Part shown: positions 13,923 to 22,106 of the stretch, piece by piece
Numbering within the stretch: position 1 is the stretch's first letter
How the letters are laid out: every line of letters starts with the position of its first letter
Source of the DNA: a virus
Length of the DNA: 37,122 nt
Strand: one strand, 5' to 3'
Virus record (IMG/VR): IMGVR_UViG_3300047172_000295
Location: 1 to 37,122 of that record
Made by a program: the position numbers and the translations under genes
Notes under the pieces: generated by a model
Told to the model about the DNA's origin: nothing
The model's database searches: none
What the model saw: the letters and a program-made list of their open reading frames with translations, nothing else

Positions 13923-14300
13923 ATGTTATCCGAAGTCACCAATTTTTCACCGCCGGAACAAATCGCCGCCTGGCTCGCGTGCGCGGCGTTCGCGATCTGG
14001 TTTCTCTTACTGGTGGACAAAGGCATCGCGCGGATGCGCGGGGCCAGCCCGGAGCCGCCGAACGGCGAGCTGAAGCAATCCATCAAGCAGCTCAACGCGC
14101 GGATGAAGGTGCTGGAAGACTGGCGGGCGCAGCTCACGGGCAAGATGGAAATCGACAAGCTGCAAATCCTCGAAGCCGGCAGCAAGCGCGGGAAAGAAAT
14201 CTACGAGCATATTAACGAAGTGCGGAAGGAGTTGTCAGAAAAACTTGACGGGGTGCAATCGAGGATTCTCGCCGATCTGGCGAACGCGAAAAAATTATGA
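13923..14300 (+). CDS. Membrane-anchored coiled-coil protein, Mu gp25-like position
   Basis: The 125-residue protein has one N-terminal membrane helix (about 14-36, IAAWLACAAFAIWFLLL) and then a long charged coiled coil (about 55-120). This is the shape of the DUF2730 family (Mu gp25) and also of Rz-type spanins. The place, two genes before the DUF3486 gene, favours DUF2730. The ATG at 13923 follows the previous stop after a few bases; the stop is coupled as ATGA. Confidence 0.65.
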   Translation: MLSEVTNFSPPEQIAAWLACAAFAIWFLLLVDKGIARMRGASPEPPNGELKQSIKQLNARMKVLEDWRAQLTGKMEIDKLQILEAGSKRGKEIYEHINEVRKELSEKLDGVQSRILADLANAKKL

Positions 14301-14554
14301 TTGACCAGGACATCAAAAAATTTGTGCTGCGGCGGCTGCTGCAAAAAAACGGTGAGCCGGCCACGGCCACGGAATTGAAGCTGGCGATCCGCTCGGCGTT
14401 CAACGCCGCGTTCTCGGAGTCCGATCTGGACAACTACATCGCGCAGTTGGAAGCCGACAATTATCTCGCCGGCACGAACGATGATCTGAACGGGATGCTG
14501 TGGACGCTGACGCCCAAGGGAAAAATCCGGGCGCAATCTTTATTCAAAGCGTGA
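14297..14554 (+). CDS. Winged-helix protein, VpaChn25_0724-like
   Basis: The 85-residue protein shows the winged-helix order: helix 1 (KKFVLRRLLQ), helix 2 (TATELKLAIRSAF), helix 3 (ESDLDNYIAQLEADNYL), then the wing (MLWTLTPKGK). The order and place match the small winged-helix proteins that sit just before DUF3486 in many Mu-like phages (VpaChn25_0724 family, from memory). Start ATG is coupled to the upstream gene, stop lies directly before the next ATG. It probably binds DNA near packaging, which is inference. Confidence 0.65.
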   Translation: MIDQDIKKFVLRRLLQKNGEPATATELKLAIRSAFNAAFSESDLDNYIAQLEADNYLAGTNDDLNGMLWTLTPKGKIRAQSLFKA

Positions 14555-15292
14555 ATGAAAAAAACCTCATCAACCGCCGCCGCCTGGGAGGAAGATTCCT
14601 TCTGGCGCGAAGTGGTCGCCGTCTTGACGCATGGGCAAAAGCTGCGCGGCGAGCATTATCTGCAAAATCTTTCCGCCGAGGATTTGGAATCGTTGCGGGT
14701 GGCGTTGTCCTGTGCGGGCACGTTGGCGCAGCAGCGGGAAATCTGCCCCAAGCGGAAGGGCGGGGCGACGGACGGTTCGCTGCCGCCGGTGTCGCTGCTG
14801 TCGCAGATTTCGCAGGCGGTGCGCGAGGTGACGACGTTGCGCGCGTTGCAACGGCAGGACTTGATCAGCGCGGCGACGAAGGATCGTTGCGGCTCGCTGG
14901 GGCTGGATCCGCAACTGACGAACGCCGTGGTGCGGATTGTCGGCGAGGAGGCGTTGCGGCAGCAGGCGGACAATCAGGTCGGCAATTTTGCGATCTCGGC
15001 GGCGAATGTGTTGCTGATGGCCGAGGGGATGCGCACGAAGGGAAAACAGGAGGAGATAAAAATCGAGCTGAAAAAAGTCGCACAGAAACGCCAGCAAGAA
15101 CATCTGAACCTGGAGCGCGAGAAGTTTCTAGTGGACTCGGACATTTATTTCGAGCGGTTGCTGAAGAAGGCGGCGGAGGTCAATGCCGGCAGCTTGAGCA
15201 ATGCGGACAAGATCGCGGCGATGCGCAAAGAGGCGTTCAAGGCCGTGGACGAATTGCAGCAGAGCGGCAAGGTGAAAATTCCCAAGGCATGA
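14555..15292 (+). CDS. Small terminase subunit (DUF3486, Mu gp27-like)
   Basis: The 245-residue protein lies directly before the large terminase and has the DUF3486 features: an N-terminal part with predicted helices, a central helical block, and a long basic coiled coil (about 165-200, KQEEIKIELKKVAQKRQQEH). In Mu this protein binds the packaging site and recruits the large subunit. Stop and next start overlap as ATGA. Confidence 0.72.
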   Translation: MKKTSSTAAAWEEDSFWREVVAVLTHGQKLRGEHYLQNLSAEDLESLRVALSCAGTLAQQREICPKRKGGATDGSLPPVSLLSQISQAVREVTTLRALQRQDLISAATKDRCGSLGLDPQLTNAVVRIVGEEALRQQADNQVGNFAISAANVLLMAEGMRTKGKQEEIKIELKKVAQKRQQEHLNLEREKFLVDSDIYFERLLKKAAEVNAGSLSNADKIAAMRKEAFKAVDELQQSGKVKIPKA

Positions 15293-16884
15293 AACGCGAA
15301 CGCCGTCCCTACCAAAACGTCGCGCTCGTGGCCGTGCGCGAGACGCGGCAGATCGCGCTCTACTGGGCGCGGCGCTGCCGCAAGTCCACGACGCTGGGCG
15401 ACATCGCGTTTGATGAGATGTCGAAAGACTCCGGCCGCATGGTCATCGCGGCGTCGGCGTCGCTGCTGCTGGGCAAGGAACTGGTCGGGGTCACGTTGAG
15501 CGCGGCCGAGCAGGCAATGATCGTGGCGAACGAAGCCGCCGCCGTGCGCACGGTGTTTGAGAATGGCGCAAAGGAAAACGACCTCGCATTCAAGGTGGCG
15601 GACTCGGCGAAGGATAAGTTGCTGACGGGCTTGACGCCGGAAGATTTTGCGGAGCTTTACCAAAGCAGCCGGATGGAGCTGCGGCTGTATTTCGACAAGA
15701 CGCATTTTTCGCGGCTGCAAATCATCGCGCCGAATCCGGCGACGGCGCGGAGCTGGCGCGCGACGGTGCTGCGCGACGAGGCGGGTTTCACGAATGCGAA
15801 TTTCGAGAACGAGCTGCGCATCGCCACCGATCCGATGATGCGCGACACGCCGGACTTGAAAATCATCTACGCCTCGAATCTTTCCGGCAATGACCGGCAT
15901 CCGTATTTCGAGATGACGATGCCGCGCGAGATCACGGCGGAAACCGAGGATCAACAATTTCCCGCCAACCCGGACGGCCATCTGTATATCGGCCAGCAGG
16001 GAATCCTGGTGCATCGCGTGGCGCTGAAGGATGCCTACGCGGCCGGGCACGCGCTGTTCGATGATCACAGCCAGAAGATGTCTTACGAGCAGTGCCAGAA
16101 ATTTCCGCAGTTCAAATCCGGCTGGGATGAAACCTACGCGCTCAACCACAAGTCGTGCGGGGCGGCGGCGATTGATCTGATCGCTCTGCTCTCGGCGCAA
16201 CGGCGCGGCATCGGCCAGTGCAACTTCACTTACGTCGAGAGCGAGACGGATTTTCGCCGGGCGCTGGAGCTGCTCGCCAAAACTTTGAAGAGCGGTCCGG
16301 TGGGCGTCGGCTTCGATGTCGCCAGCACGACGAGCGAGAAAAGCAATCCGAGCAGTATCACCGTCACGGAGAATGTCGGCGGCGAGCGGTTCCAGCGCGC
16401 GGTGATCGTTTTCAAATCCAAGAAGCGGGCGGTGATGAGCGATTACCTGGTGCGCGCCGTCCGCGTGGTGCGCGAACGCAAAGAGGGCGGCCCGGCCCGG
16501 CGGCTGTGCATTGATGCCAGCAACGAACGGTTAGCCGCTGAAGAGACCAAGGATGATCTCGCGCGTTATTTGCCGGTGCAGCTTGTGCTGGGCGGTTCGA
16601 CGGTCGAGCCGAAACCGACCGGCTACACCAATGAGGTCAACTATAAGACTTACCAGGGCGACTTGTATTGCGCCGCCGTGAACGAAGGCCGGACGGTTTT
16701 GCCGCCAGACGATTACATCAAGCAGGATCAGCGGCTGCCGATCAAGAATAACGGCAAGTATGAATGCCCGGTGGATAACGACGGCCGCCATGGCGACACG
16801 TTTGATTCGGGCAAGCAGGCGGAGTTTGCCCTGATTTCCAACGGCAACCAGTGGGGCGGTGGGAAAGGCGGCATACTAATATGA
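15289..16884 (+). CDS. Large terminase subunit (Mu gp28-like)
   Basis: The 531-residue protein packages DNA. The ATPase part has a deviant Walker A, WARRCRKSTT (about 26-35), and a Walker B, VLRDEAGF, with Asp163 and Glu164. The nuclease half shows the three acidic sites expected of a terminase RNase H-fold: Asp343 in GFDVAST, Asp409 in CIDASNE and Asp503 in HGDTFDSG. Length fits the family. The ATG at 15289 overlaps the previous stop; an open frame upstream to 14500 is not real. Stop overlaps the next small ORF. Confidence 0.9.
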   Translation: MKRERRPYQNVALVAVRETRQIALYWARRCRKSTTLGDIAFDEMSKDSGRMVIAASASLLLGKELVGVTLSAAEQAMIVANEAAAVRTVFENGAKENDLAFKVADSAKDKLLTGLTPEDFAELYQSSRMELRLYFDKTHFSRLQIIAPNPATARSWRATVLRDEAGFTNANFENELRIATDPMMRDTPDLKIIYASNLSGNDRHPYFEMTMPREITAETEDQQFPANPDGHLYIGQQGILVHRVALKDAYAAGHALFDDHSQKMSYEQCQKFPQFKSGWDETYALNHKSCGAAAIDLIALLSAQRRGIGQCNFTYVESETDFRRALELLAKTLKSGPVGVGFDVASTTSEKSNPSSITVTENVGGERFQRAVIVFKSKKRAVMSDYLVRAVRVVRERKEGGPARRLCIDASNERLAAEETKDDLARYLPVQLVLGGSTVEPKPTGYTNEVNYKTYQGDLYCAAVNEGRTVLPPDDYIKQDQRLPIKNNGKYECPVDNDGRHGDTFDSGKQAEFALISNGNQWGGGKGGILI

Positions 16885-17078
16885 GTAACTGCGTTACGGC
16901 CATCCTTCCGCAAGCCGCCCAAATTGCCCGCTGGCGCGCCGCTGGCTGGCTTTGGCCGCATTCCGGTGGCTCACGGCAACCTCGCCGCGCCAGCGGGCAA
17001 GCGCAGGCCGTTAACGCCCCGTTAATTTTTCCGTCCCCGAAGTCATTGGCGGTCGGTTTTAAGGAGGTGGCCGGATGA
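16881..17078 (+). CDS. Doubtful small ORF over a palindromic element
   Basis: A 65-codon frame fills the space between terminase and portal and overlaps both as ATGA. The product is Pro/Arg/Ala-rich, and most of it is encoded by the inverted repeat at 16891-17017. Its composition is unlike a folded protein. The portal has its own strong ribosome site inside the 3' end of this frame, so the ORF is not needed for coupling. I list it because of the two overlaps, at low confidence. Confidence 0.3.
   Translation: MSNCVTAILPQAAQIARWRAAGWLWPHSGGSRQPRRASGQAQAVNAPLIFPSPKSLAVGFKEVAG
16891..17017. repeat. Imperfect inverted repeat element between terminase and portal
   Basis: Outer arms GCGTTACGGCC (16891-16901) and GGCCGTTAACGC (17006-17017) pair with one bulge; inner arms TTGCCCGCTGGCGCG (16922-16936) and its exact complement (16986-17000) pair perfectly. 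The whole is a 127-bp hairpin-forming element. A 13-bp piece at its right edge (17009-17021) recurs in inverted form at 26938-26950. Confidence 0.75.
17061..17067 (+). promoter_or_regulatory. Strong ribosome-binding site of the portal gene
   Basis: AAGGAGG lies seven bases before the ATG at 17075. It is one of the few strong Shine-Dalgarno sites in the late region and fixes the portal start. Confidence 0.8.
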
Positions 17079-19372
17079 ATCCCGACTTCGCCACCAAGAT
17101 CGCCAATTTCACGCGCACCCAGAATGCGATGCGGGAATGGCATCGCATCGCCGCCGAAAGCGGGATCATCAGCAAGGATGTCTCGGATGCCACGATCGGC
17201 ACCGGGGCGTTCACGCAGGGCGTGCCGGCCTTCTGGTTCGCACGCGGGCTGGATGGCGGCGGTGCGGAAGGCATGAATGCGCCTTACGCCTCTAGTGCGT
17301 GGGTGCGGCGCGCCATTAAATATGTCTCCGGCCCGATCTCGGCGGTTGACCTGGTGTTTTCCAATCCCACGAGCAGCGCGGCGGTGCGCCGGCACAAAGG
17401 CCGGGGCGCGCGGTTGTTCACGGCGCGCGGCATTGTCCAGCGCGATCCGAAAAGCGAAGTCGAGTTGCCGCAGATCCGCGAATGGCTCAAGGAACCGATG
17501 GCGGGTCTGACCTACGAGGATTTCGTCGAGGCGTCCATCGGCTGGTATAAACTGGCGGAATGTTTTTGGGTGATGGCCGATGACGACGCGCGCGTGCCGT
17601 TCCCGGAAGTGAAGACGAATCCCTACGCGCCCATTATCGTCGCCCGGCCGGACCGGATGCGCCCGACCGTCCAGCAAAATAAAATCGTCGCGTGGAATTT
17701 CACCGACGCGGGTGGCAAGGTTTGGGAACTCGATCCCGAACAAGTGGTGCGGCTCTTTGGTTGGAATCCTTACGACCCGCATCGCGGCCTGGGCGATTAC
17801 GCCAGCGCGCAGCTCGCCGCCGAGACGCATCATCTCGGCAGCAAGTTCAAACGCAACCTGACCGCCGACAACGACACCGCGCCGATCATCAGCGCGAAGA
17901 ACGGCACGCCGAGCGACACGCAGATCGAGCAGATCAAGATGTCCATCATGGAACGGCGCGCGGCCCGGATGCGCGGCAACTCCAAGGCACTCTTCCTGCC
18001 GGGTGAAGTGGACGTGCATGATCCGAAAATACTTTCCGTGGACGCGGCGTTCATTGCCGGGATGCTGGAAGACCGGCATGAAATTTTCACGGCGTTCGGC
18101 GTGCCGCCGAGCCTGGCGGATGTGAAGGCCAGTTATTCCATCGGGCAGGCGAGCGACTGGTTCGCGCTCATCTTCAACACCTGCATCCCGGAGGGAAATA
18201 AATTTTGCGCGGCGCTGGAGCAATTGATTTTCCGCCTGACGAAGCAGCGCGTGGAAGTCGGTTTGAACTGGGATGAACACTACGTCATGCAACAGGTCCG
18301 CAGTGAGCGGATGAAGGATGCTGATAGCTTGTTCAGCAAGGGAATGCCGATGAAGGTGGTCAGTGAATATCTGAATCTCGGCCTGCCAGAATATGACGAG
18401 TGGGATCAGGGTTATATCCCGATCAACCTCACGCCGGTCAGCGCGGCGCAGAATGAAGCGGCGCAGACGGTGCCCGAACCGCAGCCGACTGATTTCAACG
18501 AGCCGTCAGCGCCGACCAGCGATGATGAAAAAAATCCGGCGAAGATGATTGCCCGCGCCTTTGCGTTGCGCGCGCTGCCGGTGACGAAGTCGGATTCCAA
18601 AAATAAAAAAATCTGGGAGCAGCACATGAAGCTGCGCGGCGCGGCCATCAAGCAATTTCAATCCAAGGCGTCGAAGGTGTTCATGCAGTATCGGATCACG
18701 GCGCTCAAGCACCTGGCGAATGCGAACGTCGGTAAATCGGTGGTCGCGAAATCGCTCGTGGAGGTTTTGTTCAACGCGGCCGGGTTTGGCGCGGACCTGA
18801 AAAAGAATCTCAACCCCGTCACGCAATCCGTGCTGCAACGGGCCGGCGAGGAATTGTTCGCGGAGATCGGGCGCGCGGATGATCCGTGGAAAATCGCGCC
18901 GCCGGCTGCGCTGAAATTCATCGGTTCGCGCGACAAGCTGCTGGAGTCGGTCGGCGAGACGGCCCAGGGCCAGTTGAACACGGCGTTGCAAGCCGGCCTG
19001 GAAAAGGGCGAGACCACCGAGCAGCTCGCCGGGCGCGTCAAGGGCGTCTTCAACAACCTGCAAAATTTCGAGGCGCGCCGGATCGCGATGACGGAGACGA
19101 GTGCGGCCTACGGTTTCTCCCGGCACCAGGCGATGACCGATGCGGGCATCGAGTTCAAGGGCTGGCTTTCCAGCCATGGCCCGACCGTGCGCGAGGCGCA
19201 CGCGCAGGCCGAGGAAGATTATGCCGACAGCCCGATCCCGCTGGAGGATCCGTTCATCGTGGACGGCGAGGAGCTGATGTATCCGGGCGACGAAGCGGGT
19301 TCGCCCGGCAACGTGATCAACTGCCACTGCATCCAGATCGCGGTGGCCAAACCAGAAGGAGACGACCAATGA
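17075..19372 (+). CDS. Portal protein fused to MuF-like head protein
   Basis: The 765-residue protein joins two head proteins that are usually separate. Residues about 60-450 resemble the HK97/SPP1-type portal family, with the segment FGVPPSLADV near 345 and IGQASDWFALIFNTCIPE after it. A Pro/Asn-rich linker follows (about 460-500). Residues about 520-765 are a Mu F / SPP1 gp7-like domain, with RIAMTETSAAYGFSRHQA, the GPTVREAH motif, and a closing INCHC where the family has its zinc-like cysteines. Portal forms the DNA entry vertex; MuF-type proteins enter the prohead with it. A strong SD site precedes the ATG. Confidence 0.88.
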   Translation: MNPDFATKIANFTRTQNAMREWHRIAAESGIISKDVSDATIGTGAFTQGVPAFWFARGLDGGGAEGMNAPYASSAWVRRAIKYVSGPISAVDLVFSNPTSSAAVRRHKGRGARLFTARGIVQRDPKSEVELPQIREWLKEPMAGLTYEDFVEASIGWYKLAECFWVMADDDARVPFPEVKTNPYAPIIVARPDRMRPTVQQNKIVAWNFTDAGGKVWELDPEQVVRLFGWNPYDPHRGLGDYASAQLAAETHHLGSKFKRNLTADNDTAPIISAKNGTPSDTQIEQIKMSIMERRAARMRGNSKALFLPGEVDVHDPKILSVDAAFIAGMLEDRHEIFTAFGVPPSLADVKASYSIGQASDWFALIFNTCIPEGNKFCAALEQLIFRLTKQRVEVGLNWDEHYVMQQVRSERMKDADSLFSKGMPMKVVSEYLNLGLPEYDEWDQGYIPINLTPVSAAQNEAAQTVPEPQPTDFNEPSAPTSDDEKNPAKMIARAFALRALPVTKSDSKNKKIWEQHMKLRGAAIKQFQSKASKVFMQYRITALKHLANANVGKSVVAKSLVEVLFNAAGFGADLKKNLNPVTQSVLQRAGEELFAEIGRADDPWKIAPPAALKFIGSRDKLLESVGETAQGQLNTALQAGLEKGETTEQLAGRVKGVFNNLQNFEARRIAMTETSAAYGFSRHQAMTDAGIEFKGWLSSHGPTVREAHAQAEEDYADSPIPLEDPFIVDGEELMYPGDEAGSPGNVINCHCIQIAVAKPEGDDQ

Positions 19373-19563
19373 GCAAGAAATTTGAAAAGGCATTGCGCCC
19401 GGACATCAAGGTGCAGCGCACGGGACTGTTTGGCTTCGGCAAAAAAATCGAGGTCAGCGGCGGCGGCGTGAAATACACCGTGGACCGGCGCGGCGCGAAC
19501 GAAGAGACCGCCGCCGCGATCAATAGCCGCATCCCGATGACCGTGATGAGAAAACCCGCATGA
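19369..19563 (+). CDS. Small basic protein in head module (64 aa)
   Basis: ATG 19369 overlaps the portal-MuF stop, and the stop overlaps the next start. The 64-residue product is basic at the N-terminus, with GLFGFGKKIEVSGGGVKYTV in strand-like form and a helix near the end. Unknown; a small head-decorating or scaffold-like protein is possible from position only. Confidence 0.65.
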   Translation: MSKKFEKALRPDIKVQRTGLFGFGKKIEVSGGGVKYTVDRRGANEETAAAINSRIPMTVMRKPA

Positions 19564-19838
19564 GCAAAAAAAATAAAATCTATTCGGACGCCGGCTCTCT
19601 CACGGCCGTGCGCCGCGAGCTGATGAATGCGAAGTATGCCGACGTGGTCGCGGTGCAGATGTCGCTCAAGAATTTCTGGCGGCCGCTGGTGCTCTGGCGC
19701 GCGGTGAAATTTATTTTCCACAACCAGAAGCGGCAGCGTCTGCTCGCGAAAATGTCCCGCGCCAAAATGGGCTTCAACTGGCGCGACGCCCGGCCGCTCA
19801 AGCTGCAACGCAAACTCGGACTCAAACCGCAATTATGA
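19560..19838 (+). CDS. Basic helical protein before protease (92 aa)
   Basis: A 92-residue, Arg/Lys-rich protein with two long helices (about 12-35 and 40-80). Both ends are coupled by ATGA, to the previous gene and to the protease. Basic helical proteins in this place may bind DNA or the scaffold inside the prohead; this is inference. Confidence 0.6.
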   Translation: MSKKNKIYSDAGSLTAVRRELMNAKYADVVAVQMSLKNFWRPLVLWRAVKFIFHNQKRQRLLAKMSRAKMGFNWRDARPLKLQRKLGLKPQL

Positions 19839-20521
19839 AAACACTCCGCCGCGAAATCCATCCGCAGATCAAGGTGCTCGACGCCGCCCAGGGCATCGTT
19901 GAATACGTCGCCAGCAACGAGACGATTGACTCCTATCAGGAGATCGTCCGCGCTGACGGCTGGAAGTTCAACCGCTTCCAAAAGAACGCGCCGTTCGTGG
20001 ACTCGCACAATTACAAATCCATTGATTGCCTGCTGGGCAAGGTGCTCGACTTCACGGTGCAGGGGAAAAACCTTATTGAGACGGTGAAGTGGGCGATTGA
20101 CGTGCCGAGCAATGTCACCGCGCAAAAAGGTTTTCAGATGACGCAGGGCGGCTACCTCAAGGCCGTGAGCGTCGGATTTTTTCCGACGCGTTTCGTGACC
20201 AAGTGGGATAACGATCCCACGGAGTTCAACGAGCAGATGGACGAACTGGGCTTGAAAAATTCCGATAACGTCCGCTGCATTTATCTGGAGCAGGAACAGA
20301 TCGAACTCTCCGCGTGCGTCATCGGCGCGAATCCCGACGCCGTCGCCCGCGCCTACAAGGCCGGCATCCTGGACGATGCCTGGCTCGAAAAAATTTCCAC
20401 CGAAGTTGCCAGACGCAAAATCGCCGACTCGACCGACATTCCCGCTGATGTCGAGAAGGCCCGCCAGCGGGTGCGGACGGCCACCTTGATGGAGTTCAAA
20501 ACCAAAATCAAACGTCTCTAA
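19835..20521 (+). CDS. HK97-type prohead protease
   Basis: The 228-residue protein is a serine protease of the HK97 gp4 family (S78). FVDSHNY carries the catalytic His58 and AVSVGFFP carries Ser112. The N-terminal strands and the QIELSACVIGAN motif near 150 are typical. It cleaves the N-terminal delta domain of the capsid protein during head maturation. It lies directly before the capsid gene, as in HK97-type modules. Here its substrate seems to start with a membrane helix, so cleavage would also free the capsid from the membrane. Confidence 0.88.
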   Translation: MKTLRREIHPQIKVLDAAQGIVEYVASNETIDSYQEIVRADGWKFNRFQKNAPFVDSHNYKSIDCLLGKVLDFTVQGKNLIETVKWAIDVPSNVTAQKGFQMTQGGYLKAVSVGFFPTRFVTKWDNDPTEFNEQMDELGLKNSDNVRCIYLEQEQIELSACVIGANPDAVARAYKAGILDDAWLEKISTEVARRKIADSTDIPADVEKARQRVRTATLMEFKTKIKRL

Positions 20522-20533
20522 AAAAACACCGTT

Positions 20534-22036
20534 ATGAATCCGAAATACAAACATCTGCGAAAAATCGCGTGGCCCGTCCTGGCACTCGCCGCGCTCCCGT
20601 TGATCATGCTCATCGCCGTCATGGCGCTGGCCTTGTCCATCCCCGTCGCCAAGGGCATGACGTGCGCGATCGCGCCGCTGGTCATTCCCAAAGGCAAGGC
20701 ACTCTCCGACGAAGAGTTTCAGGCCACTCTTTTCACCGGCGTCAACTCGCTGATCGAAGAGCAGGGACAGTTCAGATCCGCCCAGCAGAAAATCCTCGAC
20801 GATCTCGGCCGCGCCGACAAGGAAGTGAAATCCGCGCTGGAAGATTTGACGAAGGTCAAAAACCAGACCAACACCACGCACGAGCAGTTCACCAAGGCGA
20901 TGGAAAAGGTGCAGCGCCAGATCGCGCTGAACGCCAAGTCCAGCTTCCGCTCGCCGGTGCAGCGCGCGCTGGCGAATGAAGAAGTGCGGTTCGCACTGAA
21001 TGCGATGGCGCGGTGCGTGCTCGGCCAGCACAAGGATTCGCCGAAGGTGGATCCCGCGTTCGTGAAATATGTGGACGAACAAAACGCCAAGGCGAAGGCG
21101 CTCACCGGCGTGGACGCCGGCCTGGGTCAGGCCACGGTGCCCACGGAAACTTTCAATGAGATTTATGATCTCTTGTTGGAATATGGTGATTACACCACGC
21201 TCGGCGTGCATCGCGTTGGCGCGCGTTTGAACGTGCTGCCCGTCGCCACCGCGCGTCCGCAGTTCTACTGGATCGGTTCGCAGTCCACCTTGGCGGAAGG
21301 TTCCACCATCACCAGCGGCGTCTTCGCCGGCGGTCAGGTGCTCAACGTCATCAACACCTGCGCGGTGCTGATGTATGTCGCCCGCGAACTGCTCCAGGAT
21401 TCCACGGTGGATCTCGCGCCGTATGTCTTGCACCAGATGATCGAGTCAGCTAACTGGGGCTTGGACACCGCCGCCTTCATCGGCACCGGCAACCAGGACA
21501 CCACCAACGCCGGCTACGTCGGCATCTTCAACGCCGCGCTCGCCAACACCAACCAGGCTTACACGGCCGGTGCGGGCCGCACGCAGGTCAGCAAGCTCAC
21601 CCTCGATGACTTCGTGAATACTATGCTCACGGTCTCGGCGCAGGTCTTGAACCGCAAACCAATGTGGTGGGCGCACACGCAGAACATCGCGCGCGCCGCG
21701 CTCATCCGTGATAACAACGGCCGCCCGATCTTCCAGACGTGGCAGGAAGTGCCCAACCCCGGCACCATCGGTTCCATCCTCGGCCATCCCGTGCATCCCA
21801 CGGCCATCGCGCCCAGCGTGGACGGTCCCAACACCACGCCGTTTGTGTTCGGCGATCCGCAAGGCCAGGACGTGGCCATCCGCGAAGACCTGGAACTCGC
21901 GACCAGCGATGACATCGGCTTTCCGCAGAACCTGCGCGCCTTCCGCGCGCTGGTCCGTGGCGGCGTGAAGATAAAGACGCTGCCGGCCAGCACCACGCTC
22001 AAACCCTTCGCCGTGCTGAACACGGCGGCGGTATAA
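20534..22036 (+). CDS. Major capsid protein with N-terminal membrane segment
   Basis: The 500-residue protein is of the HK97 capsid family: a helical delta-like domain (about 55-135), then the fold with the PxFYWIGSQS strand, GNAxxGIFN-type segment (near 320) and the C-terminal FRALVRGGVKIKTLP strand. What is unusual is residues 11-38, a continuous hydrophobic helix after a basic N-terminus (KYKHLRK), which looks like a membrane anchor or uncleaved signal. The ATG at 20534 has no SD site but an A-rich leader (AAACACCGTTATG). A hairpin follows the stop. The delta domain with the membrane part would be removed by the neighbouring protease. Confidence 0.9.
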   Translation: MNPKYKHLRKIAWPVLALAALPLIMLIAVMALALSIPVAKGMTCAIAPLVIPKGKALSDEEFQATLFTGVNSLIEEQGQFRSAQQKILDDLGRADKEVKSALEDLTKVKNQTNTTHEQFTKAMEKVQRQIALNAKSSFRSPVQRALANEEVRFALNAMARCVLGQHKDSPKVDPAFVKYVDEQNAKAKALTGVDAGLGQATVPTETFNEIYDLLLEYGDYTTLGVHRVGARLNVLPVATARPQFYWIGSQSTLAEGSTITSGVFAGGQVLNVINTCAVLMYVARELLQDSTVDLAPYVLHQMIESANWGLDTAAFIGTGNQDTTNAGYVGIFNAALANTNQAYTAGAGRTQVSKLTLDDFVNTMLTVSAQVLNRKPMWWAHTQNIARAALIRDNNGRPIFQTWQEVPNPGTIGSILGHPVHPTAIAPSVDGPNTTPFVFGDPQGQDVAIREDLELATSDDIGFPQNLRAFRALVRGGVKIKTLPASTTLKPFAVLNTAAV

Positions 22037-22049
22037 GCGAAAACATTGT

Positions 22050-22076
22050 GGGCGCGGGATGATGAGTCCCGCGCCC
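22050..22076 (+). terminator. Strong hairpin after capsid gene
   Basis: GGGCGCGGGA and TCCCGCGCCC form a perfect 10-bp stem with a 7-base loop (TGATGAG), 13 bases after the capsid stop. There is no T tract, so it may protect the 3' end of an abundant capsid message, or act as a partial terminator, rather than end transcription fully. Confidence 0.6.
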
Positions 22077-22106
22077 GAAACCAACTAAATTAAAAAATTA
22101 TTTATT

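Noticed and set aside
14500-15288. N-terminal extension of the large terminase to 14500
   Set aside because: It would overlap the small terminase in another frame; the ATG at 15289 is coupled to the stop and gives the family length.
16742-18292. Long reverse-strand frame of 516 codons
   Set aside because: It is antisense to the portal gene, with Arg/His-rich shadow composition.
19580-21433. Long reverse-strand frame of 617 codons
   Set aside because: It is antisense to protease and capsid; composition is a shadow.
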